Positions 7,183-12,873 of a stretch of DNA of 18,370 nucleotides are shown here, piece after piece. The position numbers and the translations under genes were made by a program. The stretch comes from JAPUDQ01 sp964462335 (GTDB taxonomy: Bacteria > Patescibacteriota > Saccharimonadia > Saccharimonadales > Saccharimonadaceae): assembly GCA_964462335.1 (NCBI GenBank), contig CAYWYG010000016.1, forward strand, positions 1-18,370, in the 5' to 3' direction. Numbering within the stretch: position 1 is the first letter of the stretch; each line of letters opens with the position of its first letter. The notes beneath the pieces were generated by a model, which ran no database searches, was not told the origin of the DNA, and saw nothing but the letters and a program-made list of their open reading frames with translations.

Positions 7183-8313
7183 ATGAAACAAAAACCCACC
7201 ATATACCGGCTACGTTCACTGGTTACACGCACTATTGTTGTCGGCGTTTCTTTTCTCGTGGCGACCGCACCATTTTCTGTTTCGGCTGATAGGTTTGATG
7301 ATCAGATCAAGGGGATAGAAGGGCAGATCACCAGTTTTCAACAGCAAGCGGCTGAATTACGCGCAAAAGCAGCTACATTACAAAACGCGCTCGATGCCAT
7401 TCTTGCTGAAAAGAATGCTCTTCAGGCACAAATAGATCTCAATCAAGCAAAGTTTGACAAACTCAGCGCCGATATACAGGCAAATGAGGAGAAATTGTCC
7501 CGTCAGAAACGGATGCTCAACAAGACAATTATTCAGATCTATACCAACAGCAATACGTCACCCATCGTGATGCTTGCAAGTACCAAAAATGTCAATGAGT
7601 ACGTCACTGCTCAACAAGTACGCGGTTCAGTCCGCGACCAGATGAGGACGGCGATGGAGCAGGTAAAGAAGATTAAAGCCGAGCTGACCGAGCAGAAGAC
7701 GGCGGTTGAACAGGTACTGAATGACCAAAACCAACAGCGTCAGGTGCTGGCGGCCAAAGAAGCCGAACAGGTGGAATTGGTCAATCAGACGCGTGGTGAG
7801 GAAGCCACCTATCAAAACATGATCGCGACGAAAAACAGTGAGATCAGTGGGCTGCGTGCGCTGCAAGCCGCTGCCAACGCTGCCGCTGCGCAGACATACA
7901 ATGTCCAGAATCTTGTGGCTGGCGCGAGTTGTGCGAGCTCGGGATATCCGGCGATCTGGTGTGATTATCCGATGGATACAATTGTTGATACCTGGGGCAT
8001 GTACAACCGAGAATGTGTGAGCTATACCGCGTGGCGCGTGGCAAAAAGCGGTCGTCATATGCCGTATTGGGGTGGGCGAGGTGACGCAAAGATGTGGCCA
8101 GGCAGCGCGACGCAAGATGGTATACCGATCGGGTCCGAACCTCGCGTCGGTTCGGTTGCGATTATGTACGGCGGTGCGTATGGTCACTCGATGTACGTCG
8201 AGCGCATCAATGGCGATGGTAGCATTCATGTCAGTCAGTTCAACTGGGGCGTACGCGGCGAGTACAGCGAGATGGATATCAATCCTGCTGGGCTCACGTT
8301 TGTTTATTTCTAA
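7183..8313 (+). CDS. Secreted coiled-coil peptidoglycan hydrolase with CHAP domain (PcsB-like, likely FtsEX partner)
   Basis: About 376 residues. A basic N-terminus and hydrophobic helix (TIVVGVSFLVATAPFSVSA) form a signal peptide. It is followed by a long Q/E/K/A-rich coiled coil (roughly 45-235, numbered from the ATG at 7162) and a C-terminal CHAP (NlpC/P60-like) amidase/endopeptidase domain. The likely catalytic Cys is C285 in NRECVSYTAW and the His is H342 in GHSMYVE, with N361 in FNWG as a possible third residue; C257 and C267 could form a disulfide. This matches PcsB, whose coiled coil binds FtsX and is released by FtsEX ATPase action to cut septal wall. Gene order ftsE-ftsX-hydrolase supports that role. 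I prefer the ATG at 7183 over 7162, which falls inside the promoter; AGGAG 4 nt before 7162 is the counter-argument. Confidence 0.9.
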   Translation: MKQKPTIYRLRSLVTRTIVVGVSFLVATAPFSVSADRFDDQIKGIEGQITSFQQQAAELRAKAATLQNALDAILAEKNALQAQIDLNQAKFDKLSADIQANEEKLSRQKRMLNKTIIQIYTNSNTSPIVMLASTKNVNEYVTAQQVRGSVRDQMRTAMEQVKKIKAELTEQKTAVEQVLNDQNQQRQVLAAKEAEQVELVNQTRGEEATYQNMIATKNSEISGLRALQAAANAAAAQTYNVQNLVAGASCASSGYPAIWCDYPMDTIVDTWGMYNRECVSYTAWRVAKSGRHMPYWGGRGDAKMWPGSATQDGIPIGSEPRVGSVAIMYGGAYGHSMYVERINGDGSIHVSQFNWGVRGEYSEMDINPAGLTFVYF

Positions 8314-8349
8314 AAAGTTTTCAGTTTACTATAAATCGTTTGCAAGCTC

Positions 8350-8383
8350 TGGTATCATAGGTATAACGCTTATTATTGGAGGG
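8350..8383 (+). promoter_or_regulatory. Extended -10 promoter and strong Shine-Dalgarno of ctp
   Basis: TGG-TATCAT (8350-8358) fits an extended -10; TATAAC at 8362-8367 is an alternative. GGAGGG at 8378-8383 lies 11 nt before the ATG at 8395. This gene therefore seems to have a normal leader with an SD, unlike most promoter-proximal genes here. Confidence 0.5.
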
Positions 8384-8394
8384 ATTGTCTGGAC

Positions 8395-9594
8395 ATGTCA
8401 TCATTTGAAGATCCAGTCGGCCGCAAGCCGTCTGTGACATCATCACACATCGCCGTGCTGCTTGTCGCGATTATCGTTGCGTTTATTGCCGGTACGCGAT
8501 CCGACGTGCTCTTTGCGCGGCTACAGGGGCAAAAGGTTTCGACGGATTCGCTCAATCTTGCATCAGTTCAGGATCTGTATCGGACGCTTGACGCGAACTA
8601 TGATGGGACGATCGACAAACAAAAACTCATCGACGGGGCAAAAAAAGGCATGGTGGATGCGATAGGGGACCCGTATACGGTCTATTTCACCGCAGCCGAG
8701 GCAAAGGAATTTCTCAGTGATCTTGAGGGGACGTTTGAGGGTATCGGGGCTGAGCTCGGCAAACGAGACAATGCGTTGACCGTGATTAACACTATAGATG
8801 GCAGCCCAGCGAAAAAAGCAGGCTTATTGAGCGGGGATATGATCGCCAAGGTCAACGACGAAGAGACGAATAATTGGTCAGTCGAACAGGCGGTCAAAAA
8901 AATTCGTGGTGAAAAAGGGACAACCGTCAAACTTCTCATTGTTCGCAAAGGTCAGGACAAGCCTCTTGAGATTGCGGTTGTGCGAGATACGATCACTGAC
9001 CCAAGTGTAAAAACAGAAGTGACGAACGACAATATCGGCATCATTCGGATCACCCGGTTTGGGCAGACTGATACAGTGAGCCTCGCACGGGCGGCTGCAC
9101 TAGAATTTAAATCAAAAGGCGTCAAAGGTATCATTCTCGACCTGAGGGGCAATGGCGGCGGATACTTGCAGTCGGCAGTCGATGTCGCAAGCCTTTGGAT
9201 GCAGGATAAAGTTGTCGTGACTGAGCGCACGGGCGGGCACGTGACTAATTCACTGAGGACCAGTGGTGATGCACCGCTACGCGGTATGCCGACGGTCATA
9301 CTTGTCAACAATGGTAGTGCGAGTGCAAGTGAAATCTTAGCTGGTGCGCTAAGCGACAATGGCGTCGCCAAACTTGTCGGCGAAAAGACGTTTGGCAAAG
9401 GCGTCGTTCAAGATGTCAAAGATCTCAAAGATGGGGGGAGCTTGAAGGTGACGGTTGCAAGCTGGTACACGCCAGCGGGCAAAAACATCAGCAAAGAAGG
9501 CATCACCCCTCAAACTGTTATAGCGATGAGTGATGAAGATTATGCAGCTGGCCGCGATCCGCAAAAAGACAGAGCGCTCGAGCTACTAAAGTAA
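8395..9594 (+). CDS. ctp: Membrane-anchored C-terminal processing protease (S41 family, PDZ)
   Basis: A 399-residue S41 peptidase. One N-terminal membrane helix (about 17-33) anchors it outside the cytoplasm. It is followed by a short helical region, a PDZ domain (about 112-195, with GIGAELGKRDNALTV and SPAKKAGLLSGDMI) and the protease core. The Ser-Lys dyad is read as S310 in GSASASEILAGAL and K335 in KTFGKG, the 25-residue spacing known for CtpB and Prc. The LDLRGNGGG motif is at 248-256. Such proteases trim or degrade exported proteins and often control wall hydrolases; lying right after the CHAP hydrolase gene, it may process that protein or its relatives (inference). The start is supported by GGAGGG 11 nt upstream. 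There is a 7-bp stem right after the stop (9593-9599 with 9614-9620) but no U-tract. Confidence 0.95.
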   Translation: MSSFEDPVGRKPSVTSSHIAVLLVAIIVAFIAGTRSDVLFARLQGQKVSTDSLNLASVQDLYRTLDANYDGTIDKQKLIDGAKKGMVDAIGDPYTVYFTAAEAKEFLSDLEGTFEGIGAELGKRDNALTVINTIDGSPAKKAGLLSGDMIAKVNDEETNNWSVEQAVKKIRGEKGTTVKLLIVRKGQDKPLEIAVVRDTITDPSVKTEVTNDNIGIIRITRFGQTDTVSLARAAALEFKSKGVKGIILDLRGNGGGYLQSAVDVASLWMQDKVVVTERTGGHVTNSLRTSGDAPLRGMPTVILVNNGSASASEILAGALSDNGVAKLVGEKTFGKGVVQDVKDLKDGGSLKVTVASWYTPAGKNISKEGITPQTVIAMSDEDYAAGRDPQKDRALELLK

Positions 9595-9828
9595 CTCGAA
9601 CTCACCGTACGCGTCGAGTTCTCAAGGGGCGGGCTGTCACGTCCCGCGACCCCGGAACTTCACAGTCGGCAACCGAAATAAATCCGATTACATAGGCTCC
9701 CTCCCCCTAAAGGCTTCGCTCTCGCTCGCTAGCACCTGACGGTGCTGAATGGTGGTGATTATGTCGAGCCGGGGTTAAAGTAGCTATCGAATATCGAAAT
9801 TCCAGCGTCGACATGGTATTATAAGCGT
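9595..9828. other. Intergenic stretch with several hairpins, no gene recognised
   Basis: This 234-bp gap is larger than its neighbours. It contains a 7-bp stem at 9593-9599/9614-9620, a G-rich/C-rich pairing around 9626-9654 (GGGGCGGG with CCCG and CCCC), a C-rich tract near 9699-9708, and a clean hairpin AGCACC-TGAC-GGTGCT (9731-9746). I looked for SRP RNA, tmRNA, RNase P, 6S RNA and tRNA features and could not match any. It may hold a terminator or small RNA; both are guesses. Confidence 0.35.
9814..9822 (+). promoter_or_regulatory. Extended -10 promoter of receiver gene, leaderless
   Basis: TGG-TATTAT fits an extended -10 (hexamer 9817-9822), with 6 nt before the ATG at 9829. No Shine-Dalgarno lies between, so the mRNA probably begins at or next to the start codon. 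No clear -35 is seen. Confidence 0.6.
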
Positions 9829-10200
9829 ATGCAGAAAAAAATTCTTCTTGTCGAAGACGATACAGTTTTGGCTGGCGTCTACAAATCTCGCCTCGAGCTA
9901 GAGGGTTTCACTGTCGAGCATGTTGCCAATGGTGAGCTCGCACTCAGTAACGCAATCGAGTTCAAGCCCGATCTTATCTTGCTCGACGCCATGATGCCCA
10001 AGATCAACGGCTTTGATGTCCTCGACATCCTGCGCAATACGCCAGAGACCATGAATGTCCGCGTCATCATGCTGACGGCGCTCAGCCAGCCCAAAGACAA
10101 AGCCCGCGCCGAAGAACTCGGCGCAGATGACTACCTCGTCAAATCCCAAGTCGTCATCAGTGACGTGGTCGACCGGATCAAACACCATCTCGGCGTATAG
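9829..10200 (+). CDS. Single-domain response regulator (CheY-like receiver)
   Basis: A 123-residue protein that is a receiver domain and nothing else. The acidic pair is D10-D11 (LLVEDD), the phosphoacceptor is D53 (LILLDAMMP), the switch Thr is T83 (IMLTA) and the conserved Lys is K105 (DDYLVKS). With no DNA-binding output domain it must work by protein contact or as a phosphorelay step. No kinase gene is adjacent; a soluble histidine kinase lies at 16434-17129 and could be its donor, though that kinase has its own receiver. It is transcribed from its own leaderless promoter. Confidence 0.95.
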   Translation: MQKKILLVEDDTVLAGVYKSRLELEGFTVEHVANGELALSNAIEFKPDLILLDAMMPKINGFDVLDILRNTPETMNVRVIMLTALSQPKDKARAEELGADDYLVKSQVVISDVVDRIKHHLGV

Positions 10201-10222
10201 TTGTCAAGATTTAGCGTAAGTC

Positions 10223-10253
10223 TATTGACAAATAGTCAATATTTTGCTAATCT
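10223..10253 (+). promoter_or_regulatory. Consensus promoter of fic gene with overlapping inverted repeat
   Basis: A perfect -35 TTGACA (10225-10230), a 17-bp spacer and TAATCT (10248-10253) preceded by TGC make the best promoter in the window. The -10 ends 9 nt before the ATG. The inverted repeat TATTGAC-aaata-GTCAATA (10223-10241) covers the -35 and the start of the spacer, a good position for a repressor operator. Confidence 0.75.
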
Positions 10254-10262
10254 TAATATTAA

Positions 10263-11066
10263 ATGGAAACGCTAAAACCAACAACGATAAAAACAGCAAT
10301 AGAGAATGACCATAAAGGCATACCTCCAGCCGAAAAAGCTCTTGGCGTTGCTGCTATTATCAACGGTGAAGAAGGTGGGAAGTCGATAGATACCATTCCT
10401 GGCAATACGACAACCGTAAATGGTCATGAGATACGACACCCTCACGAAATATTGAACGCAGAACAGTACCAGGCACTCATACGTGAATATTTGCCCGGCA
10501 GCTCTGCCGCAGAAAGAGCAGCAAGCCTAGCTAATATTGAGACAGAAGATTTAGCGGAGATGCTAGATATACTCAACCAGAAACTACAAGGCTCATCAGA
10601 GACCCTTCTCTCTGCTACGACAAAGTCTGTAGGCGGTCATAAGATGGTTGCAGTTGAGCACCGTTATGATCTGTTTGAGCAGATAGTACAGAAAATTAAA
10701 CATGCAGCTGGTCATATCAATCCTGCACGGCTCGGGGATAGTTTAGCGCTTCTCGTTGTTATGCTTCATCCCTTCAAAGATGGTAATGGTCGTACAGCTA
10801 GGCTTGTAGGACTTGTATTTCAGAATGAGTACGACACTCATTTAGTAGATGAGTTCAGGGTATGCTCGATGTCGCGAGAAAAGGCTCGTCAAGAAGGAGT
10901 TAGATATTTACCTTTAGGATACGCGCCTCGCATGCCTCATGGTGCTGACCAAAGCTTACCGGAAGATGTATCGGCATATTTCGATGAGCTTCTTAGTGGT
11001 AGTGATCGCGAGGGATTATATACTGGCACATATGGACAAGCTGATCTAACAGATTCCCGTCGCTAA
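10263..11066 (+). CDS. Fic/DOC family protein (putative AMP- or nucleotidyl-transferase)
   Basis: 267 residues with a complete Fic active-site motif, HPFKDGNGRTAR (169-180): catalytic His H169, phosphate-binding loop GNGR. Fic enzymes usually move AMP from ATP onto a Ser, Thr or Tyr hydroxyl of a target protein; some use other nucleotides or phosphocholine. A segment rich in Gly and beta-formers (about 119-131, TKSVGGHKMVAV) sits where the target-docking flap is expected. I do not see the inhibitory [S/T]xxxE[G/N] motif, and no small antitoxin gene is next to it. No signal peptide or membrane helix is visible. It has a near-consensus promoter with an overlapping inverted repeat and looks AT-richer than the housekeeping genes. 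Toxin, effector toward the host cell, or housekeeping regulator are all open. Confidence 0.9.
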   Translation: METLKPTTIKTAIENDHKGIPPAEKALGVAAIINGEEGGKSIDTIPGNTTTVNGHEIRHPHEILNAEQYQALIREYLPGSSAAERAASLANIETEDLAEMLDILNQKLQGSSETLLSATTKSVGGHKMVAVEHRYDLFEQIVQKIKHAAGHINPARLGDSLALLVVMLHPFKDGNGRTARLVGLVFQNEYDTHLVDEFRVCSMSREKARQEGVRYLPLGYAPRMPHGADQSLPEDVSAYFDELLSGSDREGLYTGTYGQADLTDSRR

Positions 11067-11075
11067 GAGGTAGCT

Positions 11076-11348
11076 TTACTCAACCACGACTTGCGTGCGG
11101 CGGGTGGTGTGGCCGGTGAAGCGGCGGGTTTTGACTGATTTGAAACCGACCGTGCCGTCTTGAGCAGCGTGGATGGTGAAATTGCGGCTCATGTAGGTAC
11201 CGTCACCAGCTTGTTTGGTTGCGCCCGTCTGGCGGACGAGGACTTCGCCGGCACGGACTTTTTGGCCACCAAAGCGTTTGACGCCGAGGCGCTGGCCAGG
11301 GTTGTTGTGAACATTCTTGGATGTACCGCCTGCTTTGACGTGTGACAT
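11076..11348 (-). CDS. rpmA: 50S ribosomal protein L27
   Basis: A 90-residue L27. The flexible N-terminus that reaches the peptidyl-transferase centre is KAGGTSKN, followed by the family core RLGVKRFGGQKVRAGEVLVRQ and a GDGTYMSRNFTIHAAQDGTVGF stretch. There is no N-terminal extension of the Firmicute type that needs Prp cleavage. The start is fixed by AAGGAG at 11357-11362, 8 nt away. It stands alone rather than beside rplU and obg as in many bacteria. It converges on the fic gene with a 9-nt gap. Confidence 0.97.
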   Translation of the reverse strand: MSHVKAGGTSKNVHNNPGQRLGVKRFGGQKVRAGEVLVRQTGATKQAGDGTYMSRNFTIHAAQDGTVGFKSVKTRRFTGHTTRRTQVVVE

Positions 11349-11356
11349 ACTCTAAA

Positions 11357-11395
11357 CTCCTTAGATTTGTATAAAGACTGACGACTATAGTAGCA
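11357..11395 (-). promoter_or_regulatory. rpmA promoter and Shine-Dalgarno
   Basis: On the minus strand TGC-TACTAT (hexamer at 11387-11392, TGn at 11393-11395) is an extended -10 leaving a leader of about 30 nt with AAGGAG (11357-11362). An alternative is TTGCTA (11391-11396), 17 bp, TATACA (11368-11373), but its predicted start would cut into the SD. Confidence 0.55.
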
Positions 11396-11418
11396 AAAAC
11401 AGATACAAAACGCAATAG

Positions 11419-11554
11419 TACTAACCCCAATTTCAAAACCTCCCTGATAAGCAATTGGCCGTGACGGCCAGCTCGCACTCGGGGCGAAGGCTATAGATAA
11501 TTGGCGGATGCGAGCTATTTGCTTGGAGGGGAGGTTTTGAAATTGGGGTTAGTA
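11419..11554. mobile_element. MITE-like element: 24-bp perfect terminal inverted repeats flanked by TA
   Basis: The 132-bp segment 11421-11552 begins with CTAACCCCAATTTC and ends with the exact reverse complement; the arms 11421-11444 and 11529-11552 match over all 24 bases. Each end is bordered by TA (11419-11420, 11553-11554), as expected for the target duplication of IS630/Tc1-mariner-type elements. Inside are nested inverted repeats GCTCGCA/TGCGAGC (11471-11477/11509-11515) and a short hairpin GGCCGT-g-ACGGCC (11457-11469). No ORF fits. It lies between the methyltransferase stop and the rpmA promoter, so it could also fold as a read-through hairpin. Confidence 0.6.
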
Positions 11555-11561
11555 GTCGTTA

Positions 11562-12788
11562 TTATTTGCGAGTGAGCACAACTAATTCGCGCCCAACTGG
11601 TTGGTCATCGCGGCGATAGACGAGCTGATCTGAGGTGGTATGCGTGAACACGACGCGATCATAGCCTAGTGTGGCGAGTTCATCGATGACGGGCAAGTGG
11701 TATGCTTGCCCATCGATATACCATGATGGGGCGGCGATGCAGAGGCGAGTACCGGCAGGGATCTGCGGAGCGATGTTACGTAGAAAACCTCGCATGATAG
11801 CATTGCATTCGTGGGCGATCTCGCGGATTTGCTCGTCGCTGACGTGTTGGCCGGCGATCGGACGACCTAAAAACGATTCAGTTGCGATCGCAACTGAATC
11901 AGACCGTAGACCGTAGACCGTAGACCGTAGAAAATCCCAGACGCAGCTTGTGGCGTCGGCGTGCGCAAGCCCATATTTCCTATTTTCTATTTCATATTTC
12001 TTCTCGAGCCATTCGAGATTGGCGCGGCTGTACTCGATCATTTTCTCTGACAAATCTGTGCCATAGACGTCGTAGCCCATCAGTGCGGCTTCTTGCAAGA
12101 TGACGCCCGTACCGCAGAAAGGATCGAGAACAACATAGCTATTGGCTGGGCGCTCTTTGCCATCTTCCACTTGCCGTCTTCCGCTCGCCAGATTGACAAT
12201 GATCTGTGCCAGTTTTGGTGGCAGCATGCCAACAAACGAGTCGCGCTTGGGCCGGCCACGGTCACGTAATGTATAGCTGTCGATATCTTGGACGTGCGTG
12301 ACTTGCCCGAGGTGGGTACGTGCACTATCACGTACGCAGACGAGCTCGAGCCCGACGGGCGATGTCACTCCGTTGTGATAGCTCTGAGCACTACTGAGAG
12401 CCATCTCAGTATTGGGGATAGCCCGTGCTGAGCGGCCAGCTCGTTTGATGACGGATTTGAGTTTCAGGACTTCGGTGTTGAGGTCGCGCAGCGGCATAGA
12501 TAGGCCATACAAACTGATACCGAGCTTGATCTTACCTTCTGGGATGTAGCCGAGATGATCAGGTAGTGTTTGGCGGCAATAGGCAAGGACGCGGCGTGGG
12601 TCGACTGTATCGAGTGTGGTCAAATGCTTGGCAACTTTGACACTACCACCGAGCCGATCAAAATCGACGTCACCGTCGACGAGTGCCGCGAGCTCACCGC
12701 ATGGCTGGACGTGGTCAGCGCCATAGAGTGATTCGAGTTCGGCGAGCCCGATGGCGGGTTGGCGACCGAGGATACAAAGTGATGACAT
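11562..12788 (-). CDS. THUMP/TrmG10-Trm11-like class I RNA (nucleoside) methyltransferase
   Basis: 408 residues. The N-terminal half (about 1-170) fits an RNA-binding region of the Trm11/TrmG10 type. The C-terminal half is a Rossmann methyltransferase: RDRGRPKRDSFVGMLPPKLAQIIVNLA (175-201), SAM-binding DPFCGTG (222-228), acidic TDLSEKM (244-250) and ADAT (277-280). These support tRNA guanine-N2 methylation, though the target is not provable. Motif IV, expected as (D/N)PP(Y/F), reads ATESFLGRP (302-310), so catalysis may differ. Three in-frame heptamer-repeat tracts code residues about 203-212, 263-271 and 288-298, and a 26-bp palindrome codes the strand next to motif IV. A minus-strand TACACT (12796-12801) lies 7 nt before the ATG with no SD, suggesting a leaderless mRNA. 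It is divergent from the flippase-like gene. Confidence 0.8.
   Translation of the reverse strand: MSSLCILGRQPAIGLAELESLYGADHVQPCGELAALVDGDVDFDRLGGSVKVAKHLTTLDTVDPRRVLAYCRQTLPDHLGYIPEGKIKLGISLYGLSMPLRDLNTEVLKLKSVIKRAGRSARAIPNTEMALSSAQSYHNGVTSPVGLELVCVRDSARTHLGQVTHVQDIDSYTLRDRGRPKRDSFVGMLPPKLAQIIVNLASGRRQVEDGKERPANSYVVLDPFCGTGVILQEAALMGYDVYGTDLSEKMIEYSRANLEWLEKKYEIENRKYGLAHADATSCVWDFLRSTVYGLRSDSVAIATESFLGRPIAGQHVSDEQIREIAHECNAIMRGFLRNIAPQIPAGTRLCIAAPSWYIDGQAYHLPVIDELATLGYDRVVFTHTTSDQLVYRRDDQPVGRELVVLTRK
11875..11900. repeat. Perfect 26-bp palindrome centred on GCGATCGC, inside the methyltransferase gene
   Basis: Arm GATTCAGTTGCGA is followed by its exact reverse complement; the symmetry breaks at 11874/11901. 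The centre GCGATCGC (11884-11891) is the same as in the palindrome at 1967-2004. It directly abuts the heptamer array at 11901-11931 and is translated as residues next to motif IV. Confidence 0.9.
11901..11931 (+). repeat. Perfect heptamer tandem repeat (AGACCGT)4 inside the methyltransferase gene
   Basis: Four exact AGACCGT units are followed by AGA. It is translated on the minus strand within the segment LRSTVYGLRSDS. No frameshift results. Confidence 0.9.
11973..12000 (+). repeat. Degenerate heptamer array inside the methyltransferase gene
   Basis: Units ATATTTC, CTATTTT, CTATTTC, ATATTTC form a four-unit period-7 tract. On the minus strand it encodes the charged stretch KKYEIENRKYG, probably a loop between strands. 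Confidence 0.75.
12157..12191 (+). repeat. Degenerate heptamer array inside the methyltransferase gene
   Basis: Units TTGCCAT, CTTCCAC, TTGCCGT, CTTCCGC, TCGCCAG alternate two related heptamers. On the minus strand this is the same motif family (GGCAAGTGGAAGATGG) as the array at 17486-17562. It encodes part of SGRRQVEDGKER. Confidence 0.75.
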
Positions 12789-12857
12789 AGTATCTAGTGT
12801 AGCGCGTCTGGTCTTACGAGGCTACTTACGTCGTACTGGTTTGTGCTGTAAGATAGA

Positions 12858-12863
12858 TATAAT
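12858..12863 (+). promoter_or_regulatory. -10 box (TATAAT) of the flippase-like gene
   Basis: A consensus TATAAT overlaps one in-frame ATG (12862) and lies 10 nt before the next (12874). This supports 12874 as the start with a very short leader. A convincing -35 is not visible. Confidence 0.6.
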
Positions 12864-12873
12864 GTCGCATAAA

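Noticed and set aside
9595..9828. SRP RNA, tmRNA, tRNA or RNase P RNA in the gap
   Set aside because: The conserved cores of these RNAs were not found; only generic hairpins are present.
12751..12873. N-terminal extension of the flippase-like protein
   Set aside because: It would overlap the divergent methyltransferase start and both promoters and adds no membrane or family sequence.
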